From the NCBI GenBank assembly GCA_020744225.1, contig JAGMWG010000010.1, positions 1,549,686 to 1,613,685 on the forward strand: a stretch of DNA of 64,000 bases, read 5' to 3'. The stretch's first letter is position 1; each line of letters begins with the position of its first letter. The position numbers and the translations under genes are program-made. The DNA is from Paraphoma chrysanthemicola. Lineage: Eukaryota > Ascomycota > Dothideomycetes > Pleosporales > Phaeosphaeriaceae. Shown here piece by piece: positions 35,421-45,908 of the stretch. The notes below the pieces were generated by a model. It made no database searches. It was not told the DNA's origin and saw only the letters and a list, made by a program, of their open reading frames with translations.

Positions 35421-36041
35421 AGCCATCTGTGCTGAGTACACGGACAGCGATGCAGCAATCATATTTTGATTCTGCAAAATTTATTCGGTTCTTCGTGATC
35501 ACCAGTAGACATGACCCGCATCCGTAGAACTTCTCCAGTTACATAGTTCAGCTACTTTAAACCTAGCCGTCGCGGGCAATCACCAAACTGGGCAGTTAAG
35601 CCTTCAAAAACCATGCCACCCAATTCGCAGGAATTTACCTTTTTATCGTGATGGAGATAAGATCAGTAGCGAATTGTGTGAGCAGATGGCGCACTAGTGC
35701 ATGGGTGTTTACCCACCGACGCTATATTAGCGCCAGTGGGGTAAGGTACGGTGGGGTGGGGTGTGAGGTGGGGAACTTTAGCCAATCCACCGTCCGCCCA
35801 GTGGCCACATGCGCTCTGAAAGGAAAGAATGCACGCTATTGTGGCTTCGCAGAGCAGTCTGCAGGCGCAGCCACATAAGCGATGCTGTGCGGCGGACTTT
35901 GGTAAGAGAACACTAGTCCAACATCATGCCACCATGGACGAAACGTAAGTCGCCATCTGAACTTTTTTCTTGACCACTTGCGACAGTCTTGACCATTCAC
36001 CTCTTTGAGCAAGCCTGCCACCTGCTTACGGACCATTCACA
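35421..36041. other. Upstream region of intradiol dioxygenase
   Basis: About 620 bp. Carries the GTGGGG cluster annotated separately (35,736-35,773) and a small palindrome GCTATATTAGC at 35,721-35,731. No gene seen. Confidence 0.55.
35736..35773 (+). promoter_or_regulatory. Cluster of four GTGGGG (CreA-type) sites
   Basis: GTGGGG occurs at 35,736, 35,751, 35,756 (sharing one base) and 35,768, four hits in 38 bp, about 270-305 bp before the dioxygenase ATG. GTGGGG fits the SYGGRG consensus of CreA, the ascomycete carbon catabolite repressor, and paired sites are typical of functional targets. Binding is inferred; another C2H2 factor could use the same G-rich element. Confidence 0.5.
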
Positions 36042-37037
36042 ATGACTTCGAACATTCCCGCACCTAATGTACCCCAGCCATCGCTGAAAGATTTGAATAT
36101 CGAGAACATTACGGCGAACGTCAATCTGGTAAATTCGTCGAATTCATCCCCACGATTCAAGTTTCTTTTGGAACGCCTTGTCGTTCACCTTCACGACTTC
36201 GCCCGCGAAACTAGCCTATCACAAGGCGAATGGCTCCAGGCGATACAGTTTCTCACCTCCACTGGGCAGATCTGCTCTGACGTGCGGCAAGAATTTATCT
36301 TGTTGAGCGACATTCTCGGACTGAGCCTGCTCGTGGACAGTATTGATCATCCGAAACCAGCGGGGTCGACTGAAGGCACAGTGCTGGGACCATTTCACAC
36401 TCACGATGCTGAGCTAGTGAATCACGGAGATGAGATATCACATGACCACAATGGCGAGCCTCTGCTAGTGGTGTGTACTGTGAAAGACAAAAACGGAAAC
36501 CCAATCTCCGATGTTAAGGTCGATATATGGGAGACGGACTCTAGTGGCATGTACGATGTTCAACATGCGGGGCGGGATCGCCCAGATGGTCGGTGTATCA
36601 TTACAAGCGACCAGAATGGCAAATTCTGGTTCAAAGGCATTGTTCCCGTTCCATACCCCATACCGCATGACGGACCGGTGGGCAAATTACTTGCCATACT
36701 AAAAAGACACCCGATGAGGCCAAGTCACATGCACTTCATGTTCGAAAAGCCAGGCTGGGATAGGCTTATCACCGCTTTGTATCTCCGCGGCGATCCTTAC
36801 GAAACATCAGATGCAGTTTTCGGGGTTAAAGAATCTCTCGTGGTTGATCTGGGGGAAGTGGATGAAGCCACTGCGCAGCACTATGCGGGGACATACAAAG
36901 GAATGAAGTTGCTTACGTATCATTTCGTCCTTGTCACTGAGGAAGACGCTGAGCGACTCCGACTGGGAAGAAAACGCGAAGCTACCGTTAAGTTCAGTCC
37001 GACAGCTCAAACGGACAATGGTTTCATTGGGGTTTGA
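36042..37037 (+). CDS. Intradiol ring-cleavage dioxygenase, hydroxyquinol/catechol 1,2-dioxygenase type
   Basis: Intronless, 331 residues. The N-terminal helical dimerisation domain covers about 1-110 (FLLERLVVHLHDFARETSLS, GQICSDVRQEFILLSDILGL). The catalytic beta-sandwich follows with GSTEGTVLGPF. The four non-haem Fe(III) ligands are visible: Tyr in GMYDVQH (about residue 171), Tyr in VPYPIPHDGP (about 205), and two His in RPSHMHF (about 228 and 230). The enzyme opens catechol to muconate or hydroxyquinol to maleylacetate. The maleylacetate reductase encoded downstream favours hydroxyquinol. It is cytosolic. The promoter carries a dense GTGGGG cluster. Confidence 0.94.
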   Translation: MTSNIPAPNVPQPSLKDLNIENITANVNLVNSSNSSPRFKFLLERLVVHLHDFARETSLSQGEWLQAIQFLTSTGQICSDVRQEFILLSDILGLSLLVDSIDHPKPAGSTEGTVLGPFHTHDAELVNHGDEISHDHNGEPLLVVCTVKDKNGNPISDVKVDIWETDSSGMYDVQHAGRDRPDGRCIITSDQNGKFWFKGIVPVPYPIPHDGPVGKLLAILKRHPMRPSHMHFMFEKPGWDRLITALYLRGDPYETSDAVFGVKESLVVDLGEVDEATAQHYAGTYKGMKLLTYHFVLVTEEDAERLRLGRKREATVKFSPTAQTDNGFIGV

Positions 37038-37600
37038 AGCGTCCTACGATATTAATTGACTTTGGCTAGAGCCTAATGCGTTCTAATACTCATACAAGTA
37101 TTACAAATGTCCTGCCAATCATCTGCTGCAGTGACCTCGAACCTTGAAAAGATCAATCCGCAAACCTCAGCTATTTTAGATGACGCACCTATGCCCTCAC
37201 TGGATGCGACTCTGATGACCGAAGTGACATAGTAGAATTTCCTGATCATCTCCATAGTAAAGAGTTAGGCTAGGGTCCGTGTAAACGCCACCCCAAAAAC
37301 ATCTTGAGCGACGACCTTTCCATCCTTTACCAGCACATATTTGGCAACTAAAGATAGACTGAAATCAACAACTATGACCTTAGGAAGGTCCTACAGACAT
37401 GACATACTTAACGTTCGGCAAACCTGCCATGGCGTCATACCCATTGAATTCTCCGTCGAGGAGCAGGGCTAATTGATCTCTGTTATACGCTGTAAGTCGC
37501 TTTTCGGGGGCCAGCACTGCACGTTTATAGTGGCTTTTCAACACGATCGTCGACCCAGTACTCGGACCAATTCTAGAGTTAACTAGGATTAAGCAATTTA
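37038..37600. other. Intergenic 3' of dioxygenase gene
   Basis: About 560 bp. Minus-strand frames over 37,073-37,790 lie partly antisense to the broken gene that follows and show no family pattern. Nothing else seen. Confidence 0.5.
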
Positions 37601-39601
37601 TCGACGGCATATCCACAGAAATGCTCACTAAGCTTGTTCTTGATGACCTGCGCAGTTCGCTTGATACTGAAGTCAAGGAAGTGATGCAAAAGGTTGATAC
37701 AATATCAAAGCTTCTTGAAGAAAAGGTCACTTCACTACCAAAATCAGTTATAAAGGTGTGTAATCGTTGTGAGCATGAAATTTGGGACATGCAGCCAAGT
37801 TTGCGACGCTAACTAGATTCACCTTTCAGTTTGAGAAGGGAATTCAAGACATCCGAACGAATCCCGCTCAAGTGGCCATCAATGCTATCCTGCAAACGAT
37901 GGAGAAGAAAGGTCCAGCAGAATGACCCGAGCTATGATTCACGTGCCCGCTGGTATATCGATCCATCATGAAGAGAGTCTGAAACATACCCCGGAGACGG
38001 AGTTTCTTCGCCACTAGCTCATACAACACTGTTCAAGCGAGTGGAGTCGGATTCAAACTATGTGGCGCAAAGTCAGATTGAATTGGACACGTTCACTACG
38101 TCACCACCGTCTACGGGTACTCTCGTAGCACCATATCTAGGCTACGTTTACTATTCCAACCCATCAGACTCGGTAGCGGCTCCAGTACCGACTCCAATCT
38201 TGATCCGCAATGTGCAGAGGCCTATACTGTCAAAACAGGCACAAGCACGTACTCGACCGATTCCGCAAGTATCGACAGCCACGTCCAGTAAGGAAGAGCC
38301 ACTTGATCTAATCAAAAAAGTGAAGAGTGGCGGTCTCTCGCCTAAATTTGACTCATTCGTGGATCAATACCCGTTGCTTGCCGGAAAAGTCCAAACTGCA
38401 AAGGACAAGTTGGCAGGTATCGGTAGCGCAGCTCAGCAACTTGATGACGACTTCGTTACGTACGATTCAGAGGCTGGAAAGTTTTCGTTCATTTTGGAAG
38501 TATGCTCGATGGCTTTGATCCTCTTCTTGACGCAGCGATTGTGGTCCTCAACGAACCACTTGGATACGAGCCCACATTGACACCGATCGTTGCAAAGCTC
38601 GCAAAATCGTCCGGCTTCCCGACTGACATGACAGAGAAAATGAGCACAACATTCGCCGCAATGAAGAATGTTGAGCAATCGCTTGGAACATTCAAAAGCC
38701 TGAAAGTACAGGCTCAGACAAACCCTGGAACTGGACCGAAGACCAGCTTCAACCAGGCAGGAGAGGTTTACCACAACTACCACAAGCAAGTCACAGATAT
38801 CTGCGGCCTTTTCCCACTACAGCAAGCGATTTGGCTCTAATATCACGACTTTGCGATCCTTTGTGGCTGCCGTGAGAATTCACCTTGACAGCCTAGACCA
38901 CTGGTTCATTTTCCTCAATGAGGTCATTGTCTCTATCATCAACAATCAGAGTAGGCTAAGCGCGGAGAACAAGAGCACCATGCTTGCAAAGATTGACGCT
39001 CTGTTCGGATCTCTGCTGCCGATCATCAATGACGAAATCAACAAAATCCAGAAGATACCAGATGAGGTTGCCAAGCTCTACAGCTATCTCAGCTCCTTGT
39101 ACAAGGACGTCCAGATCTTTTTCCAAGCCAGCGCTGATGTCTTTCAAATCTGCAGTGCGCTCGAGGCGAAACTCATCGCTGCCGATCGGATTGCTACGTT
39201 CTGCACTTCGTTGAACACTGGGATGCTGCAGCTCGACACCGTCCTGAACACTCTCGAGCCTTCCCAGGTGATGGATTTATCGCTGAGTACAATTCCTGTC
39301 GACGAAGCCATGAAAAGCATTAATAGCTTGCTGAGTAGCCAGTTCAAGCTGGAGGATGTACAGACCGACATGGCGAAGGTTGTTGATAGTCTGAGCAAGG
39401 TCAACATAGCAACACATTTGGCGACTTTCGACCAGGAGCTCGGCCAGCTTGTTGCATTGGTGCAGATCAAAGAACGAGATGCGAAAGCCGTCTTTGTGAC
39501 GGATAGACGCCGTCGTGAATGCTGCTAATCCTTTTATGGACGCCACAAATGCTAGTTTATTGGACGAGATCACAACTGCGGCCGCCGCTATTGTTGCATG
39601 A
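37601..39601 (+). pseudogene. Broken gene for a long helical protein, several frameshifts
   Basis: I do not recognise the family. From about 37,620 a helical frame (LVLDDLRSSLDTEVKEVMQK) reads through a plausible intron (about 37,756-37,829) to FEKGIQDIRTNPAQVAINAI, then stops. The frame resumes before 38,041 with a Pro/Ser-rich part. It shifts near 38,500 (ending KFSFILE, resuming MLDGFDPLLD) with no room for an intron, shifts back near 38,830 (resuming TTLRSFVAAVRIHLDSLDHW), and shifts again near 39,505, ending NAANPFMDATNASLLDEITT..IVA. Codon use and amphipathic helices persist through all parts. It is therefore a recently broken gene or a frame-corrupted assembly. It separates the two ring-cleavage-pathway genes. 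Confidence 0.7.
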
Positions 39602-39927
39602 AAAGAAATGTAGGGGTTAGGTAGATGCGATTGTCGTGACGGATAGATAATCGCCTAAATGCCTCCGGCCGGTCTGAAGTCGGCGGCCCACAAAGTCCTC
39701 GGTTCAGTGGGGTCCTCGTAGACCCCGCCCTGCGTTGAAGCTGACAACCTCCCATCAGTGCTTCCTGTGCCCGCCACACTCAAGTCCGAGCGGAGCTGAG
39801 TGCGGTGGGCACGGATGTCAAGCCGCCAGCATGCGATGCGAAGCCATATAAGCCGAGCGATTGCGCTCATTCACTAGGTGATCCGGAGTAGAGAGACAAT
39901 ATTCAAAGCTCACGCGAACCACGCAAG

Positions 39928-41001
39928 ATGCTTTCTTTTGTATACAATGCGAACCCAAGCCGTGTCGTCTTCAAACCAGGCGCCCGTTCAGACATCGCGG
40001 CCGAGCTTGCCCGGCAGGACCTCAAAGCAGCGCTCATCCTGTCTACACCTCAACAAGTGAATGAAGCCAGCGACATTGCGACCCTGTTGGGGTCGTCCGC
40101 TGCCGGTATCTTCTCAAACGCCACGATGCACACACCCATCGCTATAACGAACCAAGCTCTTGCACAAGCCAAAGACAAGCAAGCCGATTGTGTCATCTCC
40201 GTTGGAGGCGGCAGTACTACAGGTCTAGGCAAAGCCATCAGCGTGCGCACCGGTCTTCCGCACATCAGCATCCCGACAACGTACGCGGGCAGCGAAATGA
40301 CACCCGTCCTTGGTGAAACAGTTGATGGCGTTAAGACCACGCGGAGCGATCCGAGAATTCTCCCTGGGACGGTCTTATACGATGTCGACCTCACGCTCAG
40401 CCTGCCGCAAAAGTTGAGCGCGACCAGCGGCGTTAATGCTATCGCGCATGCAGTCGAAGCGTTGTATGCACCTGACACTAATCCTATTATTCGCTTGCTG
40501 GCCAAGGAAGGTATCCGTGCGTTAGCAGAAGCTTTGCCGATTATCGTTATCGATGGAGCCAATCTATCTGCACGAAGCACTGCGCTGTACGGCGCGTGGT
40601 TGTGCGGTCAGTGCCTGGGTGGCACAACCATGTCTCTACACCATAAGCTCTGCCATGTTGTCGGCGGATCATTCAATCTTCCGCATGCAGAGACGCATAC
40701 CATCCTGCTACCTCATACCATCGCATACAATGCGCCAGCTATTCCGGATGCAAACAAGGACATGGCCGAGGTACTACCTGGTGCGGAAGGAGACTGCATC
40801 GTTGGATTGAACAAGCTTATTGATCGACTTGGTGTGGGCAAGGCTCTGAAAGACTATGGTATGAAGGAGGAGGATATTGACAAGGCGGCGGAAATTGCAT
40901 TGCGGAACCCGTACGCGAACCCACGGCCGATTGTGCAGGAGAAAATTCGGGAGTTGATACGGAGGGCTTGGGCAGGTGAAGAAGCAAGGTCAGATCTATA
41001 A
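39928..41001 (+). CDS. Maleylacetate reductase
   Basis: Intronless, 357 residues, the usual length. Iron-type alcohol dehydrogenase fold with the maleylacetate-reductase pattern: start MLSFVYNANPSRVVF, nucleotide site ISVGGGSTTGLGKAI, PTTYAGSEMTPVLG, SGVNAIAHAVEALY, and the His-rich MSLHHKLCHVVGGSFNLPHAETH. It reduces maleylacetate with NAD(P)H to 3-oxoadipate, which enters the central 3-oxoadipate pathway. This gene marks the route as hydroxyquinol-type rather than catechol/muconate. Its promoter has GTGGGG (39,707) and CCCCGC (39,723). Its stop lies 7 bp from the stop of the convergent P450. Confidence 0.95.
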   Translation: MLSFVYNANPSRVVFKPGARSDIAAELARQDLKAALILSTPQQVNEASDIATLLGSSAAGIFSNATMHTPIAITNQALAQAKDKQADCVISVGGGSTTGLGKAISVRTGLPHISIPTTYAGSEMTPVLGETVDGVKTTRSDPRILPGTVLYDVDLTLSLPQKLSATSGVNAIAHAVEALYAPDTNPIIRLLAKEGIRALAEALPIIVIDGANLSARSTALYGAWLCGQCLGGTTMSLHHKLCHVVGGSFNLPHAETHTILLPHTIAYNAPAIPDANKDMAEVLPGAEGDCIVGLNKLIDRLGVGKALKDYGMKEEDIDKAAEIALRNPYANPRPIVQEKIRELIRRAWAGEEARSDL

Positions 41002-41008
41002 AACATAT

Positions 41009-42703
41009 TTATAGATACTCTACGTCAAGAAGGAGGCGCTCTCCTTTGGGAGCTACAGCCCACAAATCCTGCATGATCATATCTTCTTCTGCCATGCCCT
41101 CGTTCAATGATAGCTTCAGCCGCCTCATCACGCGAGCCGTGGCAAGATATAGTTGTGCATGTGCTAAATTCTGGCCAAGGCAGGATCTCGATCCCACGCT
41201 GAATGGTGTTACAGCTGCTTGCATATCTTCCAGATCAAGACCTTGATTAAGGCCATTCCCCTCAAGCCACCTTTCCGGTAGGAATTCATCCGGACGGCGA
41301 AACATCTGCCCATCACGGTGGTGCACGTAATTTTGCATCCCAATACGGGTGCCCGGGGGAAGTGTTACGCTACTATCCTCAATCGACAGCGGCCGAGTAA
41401 GGGTTCGAGGCAACGTCGACATGATGGCTGGGTAAAGACGGTAGGTTTCCCGAATGACAGCAGTCAAGTATGGCAGCTTCATGAGGCCCGGAAGAGTGTC
41501 TCCAGCGCTAGATAACTCCTCTCGCAATCGTTGCTGAACTTCCTGCCTGTCTGGGCGAGAAATGGCAAACAGGAGGTAGAGGAAAGTATGCTGAGTAACT
41601 TGACTCCCCGCGATGAGTACTCCCATGGCCTCCTCGAGAGCTTCTTGGCGGGAGTATGTCCGATCCAGATGTTTGTTTACCGTTGACAGAAGATGTTCGC
41701 CCAGAAAATTCATGCCGTCCTTCGATTTCATGGAGTGATTTGAGAAATCTTCAAGCATCGCCTCCGTCCCTTGGCGCCAGATCTCGAAAGACTTATACGC
41801 GCATCCCAACGGACCAGGCAGGTGAAATCTTAAAAATGAATGCTTCATCCAGGGTGCGACAATATTTATGAAGAAGCTTGGAGGACTTTTCTCCATAGCC
41901 GTGAGGATAGTAGAGATTTGCGCTTCGTTGGCCGAAAATTGCGTATTGAAAATGACTTTGCAGATGACTTCGACTGACCAAACTCCCAGCAGATGGAATA
42001 CATCCACCGTCCGGGTTGAGGACTTATATGCTTCTCTCACAATGCGATCAATCATAACATCCGTCCTCTCAATTATGAGATCTGTTGAGCAATTCACCTG
42101 TTGAAATGAAAATGCCGGACCCATGAGCTTTTTGCGTGCAGCGTGATCAGCCGTATCGCTATCGAAGGTTATTTGCTAGGAACATCTCAGGGGAAGCACA
42201 TTCATTTGGCTGCTTACCAGGTCGCAAAAACATTTCCCTCACCGAGAAATTCGAACGGGCTATAGAAGTTTGGGTCCTTCAGAATGGAACGGTCGCGGTA
42301 GATCTTGCGGTACATCCTCCAATCTGCAATAGAGACCTCATTCGGTCCAATGCGAACAAGTGACCCATATGTGTTATGCAAATCTCGTAAAACCTTTGTT
42401 AGTCAGCAAAATACAGCGAGAGACCTACAAGATCGCATACATGAGCTCTATTGAGATGTATCTTCGACATGAACATGTAGGAACCTGAGATTTTGGCCAC
42501 AAATGGTCCAGGAACGTGTCGCAGAGGGTGGAAGAGAAATCGATGGACAGCCTAGAAGATAGTGAGTTAGCCTATCGATATGAGCAAAAGCGATAGTTAC
42601 CCACCAGCATCAAAAAGCCGCAAGAAAGGATGACGAAACCGCTAAGGAAGACATCTTGCCGCTTCAAGTCAGCCGAACTTATACCTTTCAGCAGCAAATC
42701 CAT
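41009..42703 (-). CDS. Cytochrome P450 (third)
   Basis: Start ATG at 42,703 (MDLLLKGISSADLKRQDVFL, then a hydrophobic anchor). Several short introns fall in the N-terminal third (about 42,550-42,605, 42,375-42,440 and 42,125-42,215). The exon from about 42,124 to 41,009 is continuous. Visible motifs: VRIGPNEVSIADWRMYRKIY, I-helix LIAGSQVTQHT (AGxxT with Val before Thr), K-helix RETYRLYP, PERF region LPERWLEG, haem motif FSVGSRSCLGQN. It resembles the same broad pisatin-demethylase-like group as P450 2 but is clearly a different gene. Substrate unknown; the position beside maleylacetate reductase suggests phenolic hydroxylation or O-demethylation. Confidence 0.88.
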
Positions 42704-43950
42704 GGTGTTCTAATCAGTACGAATTGATGTTGATTAATTCGGGACAATGCATGTTTTGAAGAGTCGAAGGTCGAACCTCGCTCTAGTGTAGAGTAAGTAG
42801 GGTGGGTAAGGTGGGTAAGGTGGCGCAACAGTCTTAGTTCCTTCCAGGGTACAGAAGCACGAGTTGCGAGGTTAAACTTTTCTTGCAAGCCTAATCTAAC
42901 GCCGAGGCCCTTGAGTTTCGATACGCAGAAATGAATCGTGCAGATTCGGGAGCCGTTGCGCTCGCAATCTCGCTGAAATCTTGTAGACATTCCCCGTCAC
43001 CATCAGTCCTCCGACAGCGCAGCCACGACGTCGATATAGTCAAACGCGTCCGTTCAGTCAATGCTCCTGAATTGGTAGGACTACTGGCAATGGAAAATTA
43101 ACGACTACTACTATTTTTGCTCTTATTTCTTCTGGATGCCATTTCAGTGCTACGGAAAGTGGCAGAACGGCCATCTCCGAAGTGCTCCGAGACCCCACTG
43201 CTCGAAGGCAAGCTGCGCAGCTGCTGCTTCAATCTAGTTTCACCCGGATGATGAAAGGTCGTTGTTAGTAACAGTAAGGATATTCAGCTCGTTAGATACT
43301 ATCTCAGTAGACAGTAATAAGTGAAAGACGAAGGACCACGCCCTCTTTGCACATCCACTGACTTAGTGATCTGCATGAATCTATCGAGATTGGATTCAAT
43401 ATTCCCCGTGACACATTGATCCTTGTAACCTCAAGCATTGTTTAAATCTTTCTGGGTCCAGAATCTTCCGAGGCTGTTATGTTGTGTACATGCAGATTAG
43501 CAGACTTGATCTTCTGGCGCTTAGCTTGGAAATTGACATGATAGGCACAGATGAGGATTCGCCCTTATCAAGAAGTCAGGAACACTATACTTGCTGTCTG
43601 TCATTATTTTTCCTGTTTCGCCGCGTCTCGTCACCGTCCGATCCTATGGTAAGGTTGAGAATCATACCGCATCAGCACCTTGTTTCTTTGTCGGGGTACA
43701 CAGAACCGTTGCTCAAGATTTCTGGATGGACACCAAAGACATGGCATCTACTCATAACCCCTGGAATGGGACTATCTAGTGACTCAATAATGACCTACGA
43801 TCAGTCGGGCCCGCGAAAACATTTCATTGAACTTCTGAAACTCGATTCTATCCCCTCAAGAGGCCGTCCCTATGTGTCAATATCATCCCGCCCTTTCGGT
43901 TCACCTATGCTCGCCCTCAACCTGAATCTACCAAACGGTTTAAAATTATT
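42704..43950. other. Intergenic, 1.2 kb
   Basis: Upstream of P450 3 and downstream of the saponin hydrolase-like gene. At 42,798-42,824 GGTGGGTAA occurs as an imperfect tandem (GGTGGGTAAGGTGGGTAAGG). The plus-strand frame from 43,484 is an antisense shadow in its second half and has no family pattern. No gene seen. Confidence 0.5.
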
Positions 43951-45908
43951 CTACGTTCCATTAACCGGCTGCTCGTACTCAACTCCATCGATAGTGGTTG
44001 AGAGCGTTCCAGTTGCGTTGAAGATATTAGCAACTGCATCGATCTGCAAGTGGAAGCCGTCTGGACTGGTCTTCTTGGATGCGGTAACCACTCCTGTCTC
44101 CTCGATATCCGAATACCAGTTTACCAAACTGTTCCACGGATTTGGCCACAGAATGGTAGCTGTGACCTGCTCCCACCCGTTCAGTGTGTATCCGTTGAAG
44201 TCTGAGTAATTGGTATAATTGACAGCAACGGTATCGTAACTTCCAGACTGATCTGACGTTGAGCTGATAAGCTTGACAATAGCCTCGCCAGAGATTTTCC
44301 CATGTAGAGTATACTGTCCGGCGACTAGATTCTGGGGTGTTCGTGGGACACTCGAGCCCGGAGGAAATGGAGTAGCCCAAGGGATTTGATCGGGTACGTT
44401 GAAGACGGGAGGTACTTCCTGCGGTGTCCGACTGGTGAGTCGGGCAAGCATGAGGCGGTACTCACGCCGACCCTGAGTCGTTGGCACAGGACATGGGAGA
44501 GGATTAAGCCCGCCACATTCTCGCCCGGTAACGATAGCTTGCCAGTACACAATCTTGGTGCCGTCGTGCGAGAATGCTGGGTCTGCACGACCATTCCAGT
44601 TGGGATCGTTGACTGCACCTCCGCTTTTGTCACCCTCAGCATTGACCTGTTGGCCGAAGTAGTCCCCTCGATCTCCATAACCGTCAATGAGGATGGGTTG
44701 AAAGAAGCGCCGATTTCCGTTATTGCGAGTTGATGACGCCACTGTAATGGTGACCAAGTCGATCAGCGGTGGAATATGCCGCATACCAGACATGAACATC
44801 TGGCGGTCTGACCCACGAGTATCCATAACAACAAACCATTTATTGTCGGCGGAAAAGGCAACTGGGTCTGTATACTCAGGATGCTCCGTCAAGCGACGGA
44901 CGACACCCGTGGCGAGGTGGATAGCAGACACATCAATGTTATTAGCTTCCCACGTTGGACCAATATAGATGATCTCATCACCTGTGCCAGAGAACCCGCG
45001 AAGCTCTCCTATACCAACAGCGTCTTCATGAAATACCATCTCGCCGCCTTCAACTGTGTATCGCTGACGACTGCGGGCTGGGTCTTGGAGTAGATTCACA
45101 TCCAACAACTCGTAGCGGGGTGCGAGGACGTTTCCGGTGTCAGGTTTGGCATTGAACTGAAGTCGGCCAAAGAAGGCGTTTTGTCCCCCAGAATCTGTGA
45201 AAGAACTCCATCCAAAGTGAACATCATCAGGATGAAGGCGTAATTCTCGCGGGGCACCGTTCACCTCAACGCCGTTCTGAATGACCGCCCAGTATATTGG
45301 ATAGATGTGTGTTCTCTCGGGGGTGCATTCATCGCTGGCCAATTCGTGCCCATTGCAGTCAACCACGCTTTTATTATCAGCCTGAGTTTCTTCAACCGGT
45401 TTGACAAGGCTTACTTATGGCCCCACAGCGCCTTATCGCCGCTGCGGAAAACATGCGGATAATCTCTCTGCGGATCCAATAGTTTCTGCTGGTCTTCCGG
45501 AACCGCACAGCTAAGACATTTCCATGTATCCCCATTCTTGAAGGTCGTTCCATCCGCCTTCACAAGAACTAACTGCTCTCCGTCGTAAATGCTTGCTGGA
45601 TCAGGTGCCGCGGGAGCGCCAACAAATTTCACATTGATGATGACATGGTTACCGTCTGGGGAGAAATCACCAGCCTGAAATTCGTAATCGCCAAGTTCTC
45701 GTAGGATACATCCTGTCCCCCGAGGATTGATATCACGGGTGCACGCTCCGGTATCCTGGCTAGGCGCCACAGGAGGCAGTAGGAGTTCGACTACTTCGAT
45801 GGGCTCAGGGCTGGGTGGTGGAGGGAAACCAGAAGAGAAACCGTTCTGCACCGGAAGTGCCGCACCGACCATGACATTCAATGCCAAGGATATTGTGATG
45901 AAGTGCAT
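43951..45908 (-). CDS. Secreted saponin hydrolase-like protein (TolB/PD40-type propeller)
   Basis: Two exons, 45908-45415 and 45367-43951, join in frame to 636 residues. A signal peptide (MHFITISLALNVMVGAALP) precedes a Pro-rich linker. The body carries INPRGTGCILRELGDYEFQA, SPDGNHVIINV, NVVDCNGHELASDECTPERT (formed across the intron), PRELRLHPDDVHFGWSSF and a second propeller-like unit AFSHDGTKIVYWQA. The pattern fits the fungal secreted saponin hydrolases, which release sapogenol from glucuronide-linked saponins, a glycosidase type not related to common GH folds. I recognise this by motif memory, so the family call is good but not certain. It may detoxify or feed on plant saponins. Confidence 0.72.

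Noticed and set aside
37380..37790. 136-codon minus-strand Ser/Thr-rich frame
   Set aside because: Lies antisense to the helical broken gene, whose plus-strand reading continues through a plausible intron.
42798..42824. CreA sites in the GGTGGGTAA tandem
   Set aside because: The words are GTGGGT, which do not fit SYGGRG; kept only as a short repeat.
43484..44209. 241-codon plus-strand frame
   Set aside because: Second half is antisense to the saponin hydrolase-like exon; the first half shows no motif.
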